This document shows, in pieces, positions 1 through 8,199 of a DNA stretch of 46,945 nucleotides. This DNA is from Acidobacteriota bacterium. GTDB taxonomy: Bacteria; Acidobacteriota; Vicinamibacteria; Vicinamibacterales; CAVVIG01. Position 1 is the stretch's first letter. Every line of letters starts with the position of its first letter. Both the position numbers and the translations under genes were made by a program. The notes beneath the pieces are model-generated. The model was not told where the DNA came from and did no database searches. It saw only the letters and a program-made list of their open reading frames with translations. The stretch covers positions 1-46,945 of the forward strand of contig JAOBWF010000060.1 in NCBI GenBank assembly GCA_025463215.1, in the 5' to 3' direction.

Positions 1-1
1 C

Positions 2-400
2 TACAAGCGGGTGCAGTGGATCGAACCGATCTGGAAGATGCTGTGGTCGAACAAGGTGATCCTCGCCGTGCTCTGGGAGCTGTTTCCGAATCACCCGAAC
101 CTGGTGCCGGCCTATCTCGATGCGCCGGGCGACCTGACGTCGTACGTGACGAAGCCGAAGATGAGCCGCGAAGGCGCCAACGTCAGCGTCGTCGTCGACC
201 AGCGGCGCGTGGTCGAGACCGCCGGCGACTACGGCGAGGAAGGGTTCGTGTTCCAGCAACTGGTGCCGGCCGCGAACGACTCGCATCCGATCATCGGCAG
301 CTGGGTCATCGACGGCGTCTCGGCCGGCATCGGCATCCGCGAATCAGCGTCGCTCGTGACCGACAACATGAGCCGCTTCGTGCCGCACTTCTTCGCGTAG
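2..400 (+). CDS. Glutathionylspermidine synthase family protein, C-terminal part (cut by window edge)
   Basis: The reading frame is open from base 2, so this is the last 132 codons of a longer gene beginning outside the window. The residues match the C-terminal ATP-grasp part of the glutathionylspermidine synthase-like family (E. coli YgiC/YjfC type). They include WIEPIWKMLWSNK, the LFPNHPNLVPAY stretch, SREGANV, GDYGEEGFVFQQ, IGSWVIDG and the terminal GIGIRES...SRFVPHFF. Members form an amide bond using ATP; their substrates are mostly unproven, and many stand-alone members lack the amidase domain of true GspS. The N-terminal half and any amidase domain cannot be judged here. The stop is followed after 21 bp by the 3' end of a gene on the other strand. 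Family assignment is firm, substrate unknown. Confidence 0.85.
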   Translation, partial: YKRVQWIEPIWKMLWSNKVILAVLWELFPNHPNLVPAYLDAPGDLTSYVTKPKMSREGANVSVVVDQRRVVETAGDYGEEGFVFQQLVPAANDSHPIIGSWVIDGVSAGIGIRESASLVTDNMSRFVPHFFA

Positions 401-421
401 CGCGCCCAACGGCGCGACGGA

Positions 422-1303
422 TCAGGGCTTGTTGCGATCCTCCGGCTTCTTGCGCTCTTCACGCTTGTGCTCCTCGCGGCCGCGCTCGCCGCGACGCTCC
501 TGCTCGCGCTCGTGCCCAGACGGCGACACCGCGCGATGCGGGTCGGCAGGCCGAGGCGCCGCGTAGCGCGGCACAGCGTAGGGATGCACGTAGGTCTGGC
601 GGTTGATGCGCGAACGGTCCCAGCGCGCGTTGTTGATGAACACCGCGCGGTTGCTCCAGGCGATGCGGTTGCCGCCCCAGCCCCAGGGGCTGAAGTAGAC
701 GCCGATCGGCACCGTGTAACCGTAGCGGATGGCAACGAGCGGACGGTAGCCCGGGCGCGGCCGCGCGAACACGATCAGCGGATCGTAGTACGGCACGACG
801 ACGTAGCCGGGCGCCGCGGGAAGGATCTCGACGTACGGGCCGGGGCTCACCGTGACCTGAGCGTTGCTGCGCAGGTAGCCATAGTCGCGCGCCTGCTGGC
901 GCAGCCGCTGCGCCGCGTCGGTGACGTCCTGCGGCTGATCGAGGAAGGCGTTGCCGAGGCTCGTCGTCCACGGCATGTCGGCGGCCATCATGTTGAGCAC
1001 CGACGGAAACGGCAGCAGCGCCTGCACGCTCGGATCGAACGGCAGATGATCGTCGGCGATCGCGCGCGCCAGCGGCTCGCCGCTCATGTAGTGGTGCTCG
1101 TCGGCCCAGCGCGACGCATCGGCCGTCTGCTCCGGAAACGTCGACGCCGCCAGGATCTGGGCGAGCAGGGGATCGGGATACAGGGCGATGCGCGACACGA
1201 GACGATCCAGCTCCGCGGGCGGATACTGGCCGGGCGCCTGCGCGGACGCGGACCCGGCACTGAGACAGATGATGGAGATAATCGCGGCCGCAACATGGCG
1301 CAT
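422..1303 (-). CDS. DUF3300 family secreted protein
   Basis: A 293-aa exported protein. Residues 1-22 form a signal peptide ending ASA-Q. The mature part opens PPAELDRLVSRIALYPDPLLAQILAAS, the hallmark of DUF3300, followed by YVVVPYYDP and YSPWGWGG-like aromatic stretches. The last 40 residues are almost entirely R, E, K and H. I chose the ATG at 1303 because it opens the signal peptide and has a GAAAGG ribosome site about 9 nt upstream; the longer open frame upstream has no such features. Function is unknown; DUF3300 proteins are periplasmic or outer-membrane-associated. It is divergent from the MetX-like gene with only 28 bp between the two start codons, so their promoters must overlap each other or the opposite 5' coding region. 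Confidence 0.85.
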   Translation of the reverse strand: MRHVAAAIISIICLSAGSASAQAPGQYPPAELDRLVSRIALYPDPLLAQILAASTFPEQTADASRWADEHHYMSGEPLARAIADDHLPFDPSVQALLPFPSVLNMMAADMPWTTSLGNAFLDQPQDVTDAAQRLRQQARDYGYLRSNAQVTVSPGPYVEILPAAPGYVVVPYYDPLIVFARPRPGYRPLVAIRYGYTVPIGVYFSPWGWGGNRIAWSNRAVFINNARWDRSRINRQTYVHPYAVPRYAAPRPADPHRAVSPSGHEREQERRGERGREEHKREERKKPEDRNKP

Positions 1304-1331
1304 GTGGGATACCTTTCGTAAGGGAGCCTCC

Positions 1332-2453
1332 ATGATAAGCCACCGTGCCTTCGTCCTCGCGCTGATGCTGGCAGCGTCGGCGGTACTCCGCGCGCAGGAC
1401 GCGCCGCCGCACGCGGCCGAGCACCACGAGTTCCTTATCGACAATTTCCGCACCGAGAGCGGCGTGACGCTGCCGAAGGCGCGCATCGTCTACGGGACCT
1501 ACGGTCGTCTCAACGCCGCCCGCGACAATGTCATCCTGCTGCCGTCGCACTACATGGCGAACCACCACGGCTACGAGTGGCTGATTGGCGCGGATCGCGC
1601 GCTCGATCCGTCGAAGCTGTTCCTGGTCGCGACCGAATTGTTCGGCAACGGATTCTCGTCATCGCCCAGCAACACACCGGAGCCGTTCCACGGACCGCGT
1701 TTTCCGGTCATGACGATCCGCGACAACGTCGAAGCCGTCCGCCGCCTGCTGGCCGACGACCTCCAGGTGACGCACGTGCGCGCCATCATCGGCTTCTCGA
1801 TGGGCGCGGAGCAGGCGTTCCAGTGGGCGGTCAGCCACCCCGCGTTCGCCGATCGGATTGTCGCGACGTCAGGAACGGCGAAGGCCTGGCCGCACGGGAT
1901 CGTACGGCTCGAGGGGCAGATCTCCGCGCTGACGGCCGATCCCGCGTTCAACGGCGGCGACTACGCCGCACCACCGAGGCGGGGCATCGAAGCCTACGGG
2001 ATGGTCTGGCTCGGGTGGCTCTACTCGCAGGAATGGTGGCGCCGCGAAATGTGGAAGACCACCAACCCCGATCGCACGCTCGAGCAGGAGATCGAGAATC
2101 GGCGCCGCACGTTCTTCCAGAACAACGACGCCAACGATCTGATCCTGCAGGCGCGCACCTGGCAGCGGCATGACGTCGGCACCACGCCGGCCTTCAACGG
2201 CGACGTCCAGCGCGCGCTGCGATCGATCACCGCGCCGCTGCTCTACATGCCGTCGGACACCGATCTGTACTTTCCGGTCAGCGACGCGCGGTTCGAGGCG
2301 CAATTCATCCCGCGCGTCTCGTTCGTGCCGATTCCGTCGCTCTGGGGACATCCGGCGGGCGCCGGCGGCAACCCCGACGATCGCGCGTTTCTCAACGAGA
2401 ACATCGGCCGTTTCCTCTCGGGCCAGCCGCTCAGCACGGCGCAAAAGCCGTAG
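1332..2453 (+). CDS. Exported MetX-like alpha/beta hydrolase
   Basis: A 373-aa alpha/beta-hydrolase of the homoserine O-acetyltransferase (MetX) superfamily with an N-terminal signal peptide (residues 1-21, ending LRAQ). The early strand reads LPKARIVYGTYGRLNAARDNVILLPSHY, as in MetX. The nucleophile elbow is GFSMGAEQAF (Ser156), a candidate acid is D309 or D311 in PSDTDLYFP, and the catalytic His is in LWGHPAGAG (about H340). Cytosolic MetX enzymes acylate homoserine, but export argues against a role in methionine synthesis, so ester hydrolysis or acyl transfer outside the cytoplasm is more likely. The start at 1332 has AGGGAG 6 nt upstream. No methionine genes lie nearby. Confidence 0.82.
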   Translation: MISHRAFVLALMLAASAVLRAQDAPPHAAEHHEFLIDNFRTESGVTLPKARIVYGTYGRLNAARDNVILLPSHYMANHHGYEWLIGADRALDPSKLFLVATELFGNGFSSSPSNTPEPFHGPRFPVMTIRDNVEAVRRLLADDLQVTHVRAIIGFSMGAEQAFQWAVSHPAFADRIVATSGTAKAWPHGIVRLEGQISALTADPAFNGGDYAAPPRRGIEAYGMVWLGWLYSQEWWRREMWKTTNPDRTLEQEIENRRRTFFQNNDANDLILQARTWQRHDVGTTPAFNGDVQRALRSITAPLLYMPSDTDLYFPVSDARFEAQFIPRVSFVPIPSLWGHPAGAGGNPDDRAFLNENIGRFLSGQPLSTAQKP

Positions 2454-2481
2454 TTGACAACCGGGTCACAAGGACGAAAAT
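2454..2481 (+). promoter_or_regulatory. Candidate promoter TTGACA-N16-GAAAAT
   Basis: A perfect -35 hexamer TTGACA (2454-2459) is followed after 16 nt by GAAAAT (2476-2481), 6 nt before the ATG of the next gene. Transcription would then begin at or within a base of the start codon. An AAGGA at 2470-2474 would lie upstream of that transcript, so either the mRNA is leaderless or a second promoter exists. Confidence 0.4.
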
Positions 2482-2487
2482 TGGCGT

Positions 2488-3639
2488 ATGCGTAACCGAA
2501 CGTCTGGCTTCATCGTCTCGGTCGCGGTCGCGGCGGTCGCCATGGGCGTCACGGATGGCTCACTGGCCGCCCAGACGCCGGCGAAATCGGCGGCGAAGCC
2601 CGCGGCCGCGCGGCTCGCGAACATCAAACGCGCGCCCGACGGTCACCCGGATCTGACCGGCACCTACGACGTTGCGACGATGACGCCGGTCGAGCGCCCC
2701 AGCGGCGTGAAGAGCCTCACGCTGACGAAGGAAGAGGCGGCGGCGCTGGAGATGTACGAGGCCGAGCGCCAGAAGAAAAACGACGCCCCGCTCGAGGCCG
2801 ATCGCCAGGCGCCGCCGGTCGGCGGTGAAACGACGACCGGCAAGTCGTATCTCGAATTCCTCGAGCGCGCCGGCGGCGGCGTGGTCGGCGGCTACAACAA
2901 CTTCTGGCTCGCCGGCGGGACGCAGCTGATCGTTGTCGACGGCCAGAAGCGCAGTTCGCTCGTGATGGATCCGCCCGACGGCAGGATTCCGCCGATGAAG
3001 CCGGAAGCGCGTCAGCGCAACGCGCGGTTTGCTGCCGGCGGCGCGGTCGCGCCCGACGCCAGCGAGTCGGCGGCATCCGGACCTCCCGGCGCATTCGACG
3101 GCCCGGAACTGCGCCCGCTCGCCGAGCGCTGCCTGCTCGGGTTCGGCAACACGTCGGGACCGCCGACCCTGCCGAACTATTTCTACAACAACCTCAAACA
3201 GATCGTGCAGACCAGGGACACCGTCGTCCTGCTCAACGAAATGGTCCACGACGCGCGCGTCGTCCGCATGAACGCGGAGCACGCGCCGCCGACGATCCGC
3301 AAGTGGATGGGCGATTCGGTCGGCCGCTGGGACGGCGACACGCTGGTCGTCGATACGACGAACTTCACCACCAAGACCCGCTACAACGGCTCGAGCGAGA
3401 ACCTGCACGTCGTCGAGCGCTTCACGAAGACCGACGCGAACACGATCCTCTACCGCTTCACCGTCGAGGATCCGACAACGTGGGACCGATCGTGGACCGG
3501 CGAGTATCCGTGGCGCGCGACCGACGAAAAGCTCTACGAGTACGCGTGCCACGAAGGCAACTACTCGCTCGGCGGCATGCTGCGCGGCGCGCGTCAGAAG
3601 GAAGCCGAAGACGCGGCCAAGAAAACGGGCAAGCAGTAA
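2488..3639 (+). CDS. Secreted protein of an Acidobacteriota-expanded family of unknown function
   Basis: A 383-aa exported protein with a signal peptide ending at SLAAQ (about residue 29). The mature part begins with an Ala/Lys linker, then NIKRAPDGHPDLTGTYDVATMTPV. This opening is typical of a very large paralogous family in Acidobacteriota genomes that has no established function. Later conserved-looking blocks are ERCLLGFGNTSGPPTLPNYFYNN, IVQTRDTVVLLNEMVHDARVVRM, WMGDSVGRWDGDTLVVDTTNF and ERFTKTDANTILYRFTVEDP. These suggest a beta-rich fold. The C-terminus is Lys/Glu-rich and helical. I infer periplasmic or secreted location only. It is the last plus-strand gene before a convergent hybrid kinase, with the gap holding a 9-bp tandem repeat. 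Confidence 0.8.
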   Translation: MRNRTSGFIVSVAVAAVAMGVTDGSLAAQTPAKSAAKPAAARLANIKRAPDGHPDLTGTYDVATMTPVERPSGVKSLTLTKEEAAALEMYEAERQKKNDAPLEADRQAPPVGGETTTGKSYLEFLERAGGGVVGGYNNFWLAGGTQLIVVDGQKRSSLVMDPPDGRIPPMKPEARQRNARFAAGGAVAPDASESAASGPPGAFDGPELRPLAERCLLGFGNTSGPPTLPNYFYNNLKQIVQTRDTVVLLNEMVHDARVVRMNAEHAPPTIRKWMGDSVGRWDGDTLVVDTTNFTTKTRYNGSSENLHVVERFTKTDANTILYRFTVEDPTTWDRSWTGEYPWRATDEKLYEYACHEGNYSLGGMLRGARQKEAEDAAKKTGKQ

Positions 3640-3670
3640 CGCCGCTCCACCAGGGTCGGTTTACTCCGGA

Positions 3671-3695
3671 TCCGCGTAATCCGCGTAATCCGCGT
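3671..3695. repeat. Short tandem repeat, unit TCCGCGTAA x 2.8
   Basis: The 9-bp unit TCCGCGTAA occurs at 3671-3679 and 3680-3688, with a partial copy at 3689-3695. It sits in the 76-bp gap between two convergent genes. It resembles the intergenic simple repeats elsewhere in this window rather than a coding remnant. Confidence 0.75.
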
Positions 3696-3715
3696 GCCGG
3701 CGGGCAAGAAAACCG

Positions 3716-5260
3716 TCAGCGCAGCGCGGCGCAGACGGCGTTGACGGCGCGTTCGAGTTGCGGCGCCGTGAACGGCTTGGAGAGCAGCGGCGCACCGGTG
3801 TCGCGGATCCGCTGCTGCGCTTCGGGCACCGCGGTATAGCCCGACATGAAGATCACCGGCAGACCGGGCCGGGCGTGGCGCGCGGCCTGGGCCAGGTCGA
3901 TGCCATTCACCCCTGTCTTGAGCACGACGTCGGTGAGCAGCACGTCCGGCGCGCCGGGTCCCTGAATCAGCAGCAGCGCTTCGGTCGCCGCCTCGGCGAC
4001 GAGCACGCGGTGTCCGAGGCTCTCGAGCTGACGCCGGACGATCGCGCGCACATCCGGTTCGTCCTCGACGACGAGAATCGTCCGCGGGATCGAGGAAGGG
4101 ACGACGGGCGCGGCGCTGCCCGCCGCGGTCTGCGATTCGCGGCCGGCGAGCGGCAGGAACAGGCTGACCGTGGTGCCGCGGCCAGGCTGCGATGCAATCT
4201 TCACCGTCCCGCCCGATTGCTTCGCAAACCCGTACACCATGCTGAGGCCGAGGCCGGTGCCGCGGCCGCCGGCCTTGGTGGTGAAGAACGGCTCGAACAC
4301 GCGCATCATGACGTCGGCCGCCATGCCGGAGCCGGTGTCCTCGAGCGCGATGAGCACGTAGAGGCCGGGCTCGAGATCGTCTTCGGTCTGCGGCCGTTCG
4401 GACACCTTGACCGTCGACGTGTGGATCGCCAGCGATCCGCCCTCGGGCATGGCGTCGCGGGCGTTCAGCGCGACGTTGAGCAGCGCCCCTTCGAGCGCCG
4501 CCGGATCCGCATACGCCATTCCCGCATCCGTGCTCGTCGACGTCGTCACGCGGATGGTGGCGCCGAGCGTGCGCCCGAGCAGACGCACGATGCCGGCAAC
4601 CACGACGTTGACGTCGACCGCTTGCGGATTGAGCAGCCGCCGCCGTGAGAACGCGAGCAGGTGGCCGGTGAGATCCTTGCCGTGCAGCGTCGCGCGCAGC
4701 ACCGCCTCGACGATCTCGTCGGTGTACGGATCCTTCGGCAGGTAGGCCTGCAGCAGCTCGATGTTGCCAAGGATGATCGCGAGGATGTTGTTGAAGTCGT
4801 GGGCGAGGCCGCCGGTCAGCTGGCCGACCGCTTCCATCTTCTGCGATCGAAACAACGCTTGCTGCGTCCGCTCGAGCGTCTCGTGCGCCTCGCGCAGCTC
4901 GGTGATGTCGTGCGAGATGCCGTAGACGCCGAGGCTGCGGCCGTCCTTGTCGCGGTAGACCCCTTTCGAGACCAGGTAGGTTTGCGGCTGGCCGTCCTGT
5001 CCGGTGGCGACCCCTTCGAACGCCTGCGGTTTGCCGGCGGCGAGCACCTGCCGGTCGGCTTCGACGAACGCGCGCGCGTCCGCTTCCGGATAAAGCTCGA
5101 AGTCGTTCTTGCCGACGATGTCGGCCGGCGACCGGCCGATGAAGCGGGCGAACGCGGCGTTGACGAGAACGTAGCGGCCATCGAGATCCTTGACGAAGAT
5201 CGCGTCAGGCGTCGCTTCGATCACCGCCTGCAGGATATCGAAGGAATTCGGGATCGCCAT
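3716..5260 (-). CDS. PAS-domain hybrid sensor histidine kinase with receiver domain
   Basis: A 514-aa soluble hybrid kinase. A PAS sensor spans residues 8-122 (DAIFVKDLDGRYVLVN, GISHDITE). A HisKA-type dimerisation segment follows with the phosphorylated H154 in LAHDFNNIL. The ATPase domain spans about 255-371, with N266 in the N box, DTGSGM, FEPFFTTK and the GRGTGLGLSMVYG glycine loop. A C-terminal receiver spans about 394-510 with acceptor D444 (LLTDVVL) and K495. It has no membrane segment or signal peptide, so the signal is probably cytoplasmic. Output would pass by phosphotransfer to an unlinked partner, as no response regulator is adjacent. The ATG at 5260 was chosen because it starts the PAS domain. 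A divergent membrane-protein gene starts 43 bp away. Confidence 0.9.
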   Translation of the reverse strand: MAIPNSFDILQAVIEATPDAIFVKDLDGRYVLVNAAFARFIGRSPADIVGKNDFELYPEADARAFVEADRQVLAAGKPQAFEGVATGQDGQPQTYLVSKGVYRDKDGRSLGVYGISHDITELREAHETLERTQQALFRSQKMEAVGQLTGGLAHDFNNILAIILGNIELLQAYLPKDPYTDEIVEAVLRATLHGKDLTGHLLAFSRRRLLNPQAVDVNVVVAGIVRLLGRTLGATIRVTTSTSTDAGMAYADPAALEGALLNVALNARDAMPEGGSLAIHTSTVKVSERPQTEDDLEPGLYVLIALEDTGSGMAADVMMRVFEPFFTTKAGGRGTGLGLSMVYGFAKQSGGTVKIASQPGRGTTVSLFLPLAGRESQTAAGSAAPVVPSSIPRTILVVEDEPDVRAIVRRQLESLGHRVLVAEAATEALLLIQGPGAPDVLLTDVVLKTGVNGIDLAQAARHARPGLPVIFMSGYTAVPEAQQRIRDTGAPLLSKPFTAPQLERAVNAVCAALR

Positions 5261-5302
5261 GGCGGGCTCATTGTGCCACTTTTCCCTTACACTCGACCCT
5301 AT

Positions 5303-5632
5303 ATGGCGACCGTTGCGCTGCTGCTCGTCTCCAATATGTTCATGACGTTTGCGTGGTACGGCCACCTCAAACACCGGTCGGCGCCGCTCGCGGCGGCGAT
5401 CCTCGTCAGCTGGCTGATCGCGCTCGGCGAGTATTGCTTCCAGGTGCCGGCCAACCGCATCGGCTACGGCCAGTTCACGCTGTATCAGCTCAAGATCATC
5501 CAGGAAGCGATCACGCTCGTCGTGTTCACCGGATTCGCATATCTCTACATGGGCGAGGCGCTGCGCTGGAACAACGCGGCCTCTCTCGTCTGCCTGATGG
5601 GCGCGGTGGCGTTCGCGTTCTGGCACGCATGA
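5303..5632 (+). CDS. DMT family / DUF486 small membrane protein
   Basis: A 109-aa protein with four predicted membrane helices, matching the DUF486 (DMT-type, EmrE-like fold) family in length and sequence. Recognisable pieces are NMFMTFAWYGHLK, LVSWLIALGEYCFQVPANRIGY, LKIIQEAITLVVFTGFAYLYMGE and the terminal AFAFWHA. No transported substrate is known for this family. The start at 5303 matches the family's N-terminus exactly; no good ribosome site precedes it. Its stop overlaps the start of the next gene (ATGA), so the two are probably translated together. Confidence 0.88.
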   Translation: MATVALLLVSNMFMTFAWYGHLKHRSAPLAAAILVSWLIALGEYCFQVPANRIGYGQFTLYQLKIIQEAITLVVFTGFAYLYMGEALRWNNAASLVCLMGAVAFAFWHA

Positions 5633-5853
5633 CGCCGGACCCGGTCGCCGACGTCATGGTCTACCACGTCGCGATGGTCGACGCGCTCAGCGGAGTGTCG
5701 ATCGGCGATCGCTGGACGGTGTGGGTCGGGATGGAGAGTGAAGGATCGTTCGACAACGAAGCGGAGGCCGTGGCGGCGGCGCTGGTGCTCGCCGACGACC
5801 ATCAACGCCCCGCGTGGCTCGTCAACGAAGGCGGCGAGACGACGCGGTTATGA
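5629..5853 (+). CDS. Small hypothetical protein (74 aa)
   Basis: A 74-aa acidic protein starting inside the stop of the DUF486 gene (ATGA overlap), which supports it being real. The sequence contains VGMESEGSFDNEAEAVAAALVLADDHQRPAWLVNEGG. It looks like one beta-alpha-beta unit, loosely like small DUF2188-type proteins, but I cannot assign a family with confidence. A cluster of negative charge precedes the helix. Its 3' end overlaps the convergent KGG-protein gene by 6 bp. Confidence 0.6.
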   Translation: MTPDPVADVMVYHVAMVDALSGVSIGDRWTVWVGMESEGSFDNEAEAVAAALVLADDHQRPAWLVNEGGETTRL

Positions 5854-6060
5854 CGCCGACGCGTCGTCAGGCGAGGACGCCGGCGGTACCTGCGTCTTGC
5901 GGTGACGCGCCAGTCCGCCTTTGCGGCCGGCAGCCTGGGCTTCTTCGCGCGTCCACTCGTGCGCGGCGCCCTTCAGGTGTGCCGCCTTGCCGCCCTTGCT
6001 CGCAATCTCACGCTGGCGGTTGCGTTCCATCGACGCGAAGCCGCGATCTTCCGTAGCCAT
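5848..6060 (-). CDS. KGG-motif stress-induced protein (YciG/GsiB-like)
   Basis: A 70-aa highly charged protein with two KGG repeat motifs: REIASKGGKAAHLKG and AAGRKGGLARH, separated by HEWTREEAQ. This repeat defines the small 'stress-induced bacterial acidophilic repeat' proteins such as YciG and B. subtilis GsiB. These are hydrophilic, probably disordered, and linked to general stress or desiccation. The ATG at 6060 has a strong GGAGG 7 nt upstream. A 15-bp perfect dyad abuts the ribosome site on its 5' side and may be an operator or an mRNA hairpin. The gene is monocistronic and convergent with the 74-aa protein. Confidence 0.82.
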   Translation of the reverse strand: MATEDRGFASMERNRQREIASKGGKAAHLKGAAHEWTREEAQAAGRKGGLARHRKTQVPPASSPDDASAS

Positions 6061-6072
6061 TGGGGAGCCTCC

Positions 6073-6087
6073 GCACCGGACCGGTGC
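6073..6087. promoter_or_regulatory. Perfect 15-bp dyad upstream of the KGG stress gene
   Basis: GCACCGG-A-CCGGTGC is a perfect 7-bp inverted repeat around one base. It lies directly 5' of the GGAGG ribosome site (6068-6072) of the KGG gene. As DNA it could bind a dimeric repressor. As RNA the one-base loop is too tight, so a shortened stem would be needed. Nothing else of note is visible in the rest of the gap up to 6315. Confidence 0.4.
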
Positions 6088-6315
6088 AACGACGGCTCCA
6101 GTCGAATCGCGGCGAAACACGCCACAAGCAATCAGCGAGGCTCGCGGCTCTCACGCCGCTGTCACAATTCGCCGTGTAAAAGCTCCACCATGCACGGCCG
6201 TCGGCCGCGCCGGCGGTGATGTCTCAGCGCGCTGTGCGAGATCGTCAAGCAGCGGCTCGAGGCGGCGGACGGCGGCGCGGATCGGACCGTCGCGGTTGCC
6301 GTCGCGCGCATCGGC

Positions 6316-8199
6316 TCATGACCGCAGCTTGCCGATCCGCCCCTTGATGGTCGACGCCAGCGCCTTGAGCCGCATCTGATCGCGCCCGGTCGCGGCGGCC
6401 GCGTCGGCGTCGAGCTGCGCGACGGCGGCGTCGAGCTGCTCCAGCACCGCGGCGGCGCCGCGCTCCTTGCCGGTGCGGATGCTGTCGGCGCGATCGATCG
6501 CGAGCTTGACGCTGCGCGCGTGCTCAGGCTGGATCCCCTTGCTGCGCGTCAGCTGATCGAGATAGGCGCGCGCGACCGGCATCGCCGCCGGCCACACGAT
6601 CTTCTGCTGTTCCTGGGTATTGAGCTCCTCGCTGCGGATCATCAGCGCCGCGTCGAGCTCGTTCTGCGTCAGGTATTCGCTCGGCGTCAGGTTGAAGATG
6701 TCGATGCCGCGCGCGATCTCGGAGCCGTAGATGTTGCCGTTGTACCAATAGGCGGACCAGAAGCCGCCGAGCATCAGCGTCTTGGCGTCGATCGGGCCGC
6801 GATCGAAGAACGCGATCTCGACCGGGTTCGCCGAATCGGTGAAGTCGAACACCGACACGCCGCCCTGATACCACGCCTGCACCATGATGTCGCGCCCGGG
6901 CACCGGGACCAGTGAGCCGTTGTGCGCGACGCAGTTTTCCTGATCGGTCTGCGGCGCCGGCATCTTGTAATAGCCCTTGAACACCAGCTTGCGATCGACG
7001 ATGTCGAAGATCGCGTCGGCGCCCCAGTTGGGCAGATCGGTCGCGCGGCAGCGCGGCCGGGAGCCGCCGCCCCACTCGTCGGTGAAGATCACCTTGCTGC
7101 CATCGTTGTTGAAGGTCGCCGAGTGCCAGTAGGCGAAGTTCTTGTCCGAGGCGACGTCGAGCCGCTTCGGGTTTTTCGGATCGCTGATGTCCAGCAGCAG
7201 TCCGTTGCCCGAGCAGGCGCCCGCCGCCAAGCCGACCTCCGGAAACACCGTGATGTCGTGGCACTGGTTGGTCTCGCTCATCTTCTGCGTGCCGGGGCCG
7301 CTGTCGCCGCCCTTGTTCAGACCGGCGATCTTGCCGGTGGCCATGTCGGCGAAGATGCGCGGCCGGCCGATGATCTTCGCGTTCTGCGGCGCGGCGACCG
7401 GCACCTGGATGACGTCGATGCTGAAGAGCGCCGTGTTCGGATCGTCGTCCGGCTTCAGGCCGGAACAGCCCGCGAGCTCCTCGCCTGGACGGACGCCGCT
7501 CGTGCCGGAGCCGTAGACGTACAGGTTGCCCTTGTCGTTCGGATCGCTGACGAGCGTGTGGGTGTGGGATCCACGGCAGGTCTGGATCGCCGCGACCTGC
7601 TTCGGCTTGTTGAGATCGCTGATGTCGAAGATGCGCACGCCGCGGAAGCGCTCGGCGCTCACCGGCGTCGACACCCCCTGCACGCCGCAATCGAGGCGGC
7701 CGCGCGTCTGCTCGACCGACATGAACAGGAGGTTGCCGTGGACCGAGACGTCCCCCTGGCCGCCGGGACAGACGACCGAGGCGCTCAGCTTCGGCTTGCT
7801 CGGCCGCTCGATGTCGTACGTGGTGAAGCCGTGAAAGCTGCCCATGAACACGTGGTTGCCGCTGAACGCCAGATCCGAGTTGGCGAAGCCGAGCATGTTC
7901 GACTGCGCGACCGCGGCGGGTGAGGTCGGATCGGGCCGCGGCTCGGCCGGCAGATTCGGATCGCGCTCCGCCGGAATCGGCGTGCCCGCGGGATTGGCCG
8001 GATCGAAAAAGCCTTCCGGCTTCGGCAGGCTCGAGATCCGTTTCATGTTGCGCGCCGCCTCGCCGGCGTCGCGCAGGCCGGCCTTCAGCCCGATCCGCGG
8101 ATCGTTCGGATCGGCGGGGCGCTGCTGCGCGCCTCCCTCGAGGGCGGCGGCCAGCATCACGGCCGAGAGACACAGTGCGAATGCGGCGGCGGATTTCAT
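6316..8199 (-). CDS. Exported LVIVD-repeat beta-propeller-like protein
   Basis: A 627-aa exported protein with a signal peptide (residues 1-25, ending EGGAQQ). The central region carries repeats of the LVIVD type, seen as VRIFDISDLNKPKQVA, LLLDISDPKNPKRLDV and VSVFDFTDSANPVEIAFFD, interleaved with HTHTL, CHDITVFP and FAYWHSATF blocks. These repeats are thought to build beta-propellers. Conserved-looking cysteines (CPGG, CRGSHT, NQCHD, NCVAHNG) suggest disulfides in the periplasm. The last 100 residues are helical and Ala/Asp-rich. The start ATG has AAGGAG 9 nt upstream and overlaps the stop of the DUF305 gene (ATGA), so translation is coupled. No enzymatic function is known. Confidence 0.85.
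   Translation of the reverse strand: MKSAAAFALCLSAVMLAAALEGGAQQRPADPNDPRIGLKAGLRDAGEAARNMKRISSLPKPEGFFDPANPAGTPIPAERDPNLPAEPRPDPTSPAAVAQSNMLGFANSDLAFSGNHVFMGSFHGFTTYDIERPSKPKLSASVVCPGGQGDVSVHGNLLFMSVEQTRGRLDCGVQGVSTPVSAERFRGVRIFDISDLNKPKQVAAIQTCRGSHTHTLVSDPNDKGNLYVYGSGTSGVRPGEELAGCSGLKPDDDPNTALFSIDVIQVPVAAPQNAKIIGRPRIFADMATGKIAGLNKGGDSGPGTQKMSETNQCHDITVFPEVGLAAGACSGNGLLLDISDPKNPKRLDVASDKNFAYWHSATFNNDGSKVIFTDEWGGGSRPRCRATDLPNWGADAIFDIVDRKLVFKGYYKMPAPQTDQENCVAHNGSLVPVPGRDIMVQAWYQGGVSVFDFTDSANPVEIAFFDRGPIDAKTLMLGGFWSAYWYNGNIYGSEIARGIDIFNLTPSEYLTQNELDAALMIRSEELNTQEQQKIVWPAAMPVARAYLDQLTRSKGIQPEHARSVKLAIDRADSIRTGKERGAAAVLEQLDAAVAQLDADAAAATGRDQMRLKALASTIKGRIGKLRS

Noticed and set aside
6220-6321. 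Short plus-strand frame reading LSALCEIVKQRLEAADGG...ARIGS before a stop
   Set aside because: The composition looks protein-like, but there is no ATG, GTG or TTG in a useful place and no ribosome site. Only about 33 codons follow an in-frame stop. It could be a decayed gene end, but I cannot support it.
5920-6379. Plus-strand frames of 105 and 152 aa over the KGG gene and its upstream gap
   Set aside because: They oppose a gene with a clear family motif and strong ribosome site. They lack start signals and recognizable composition.
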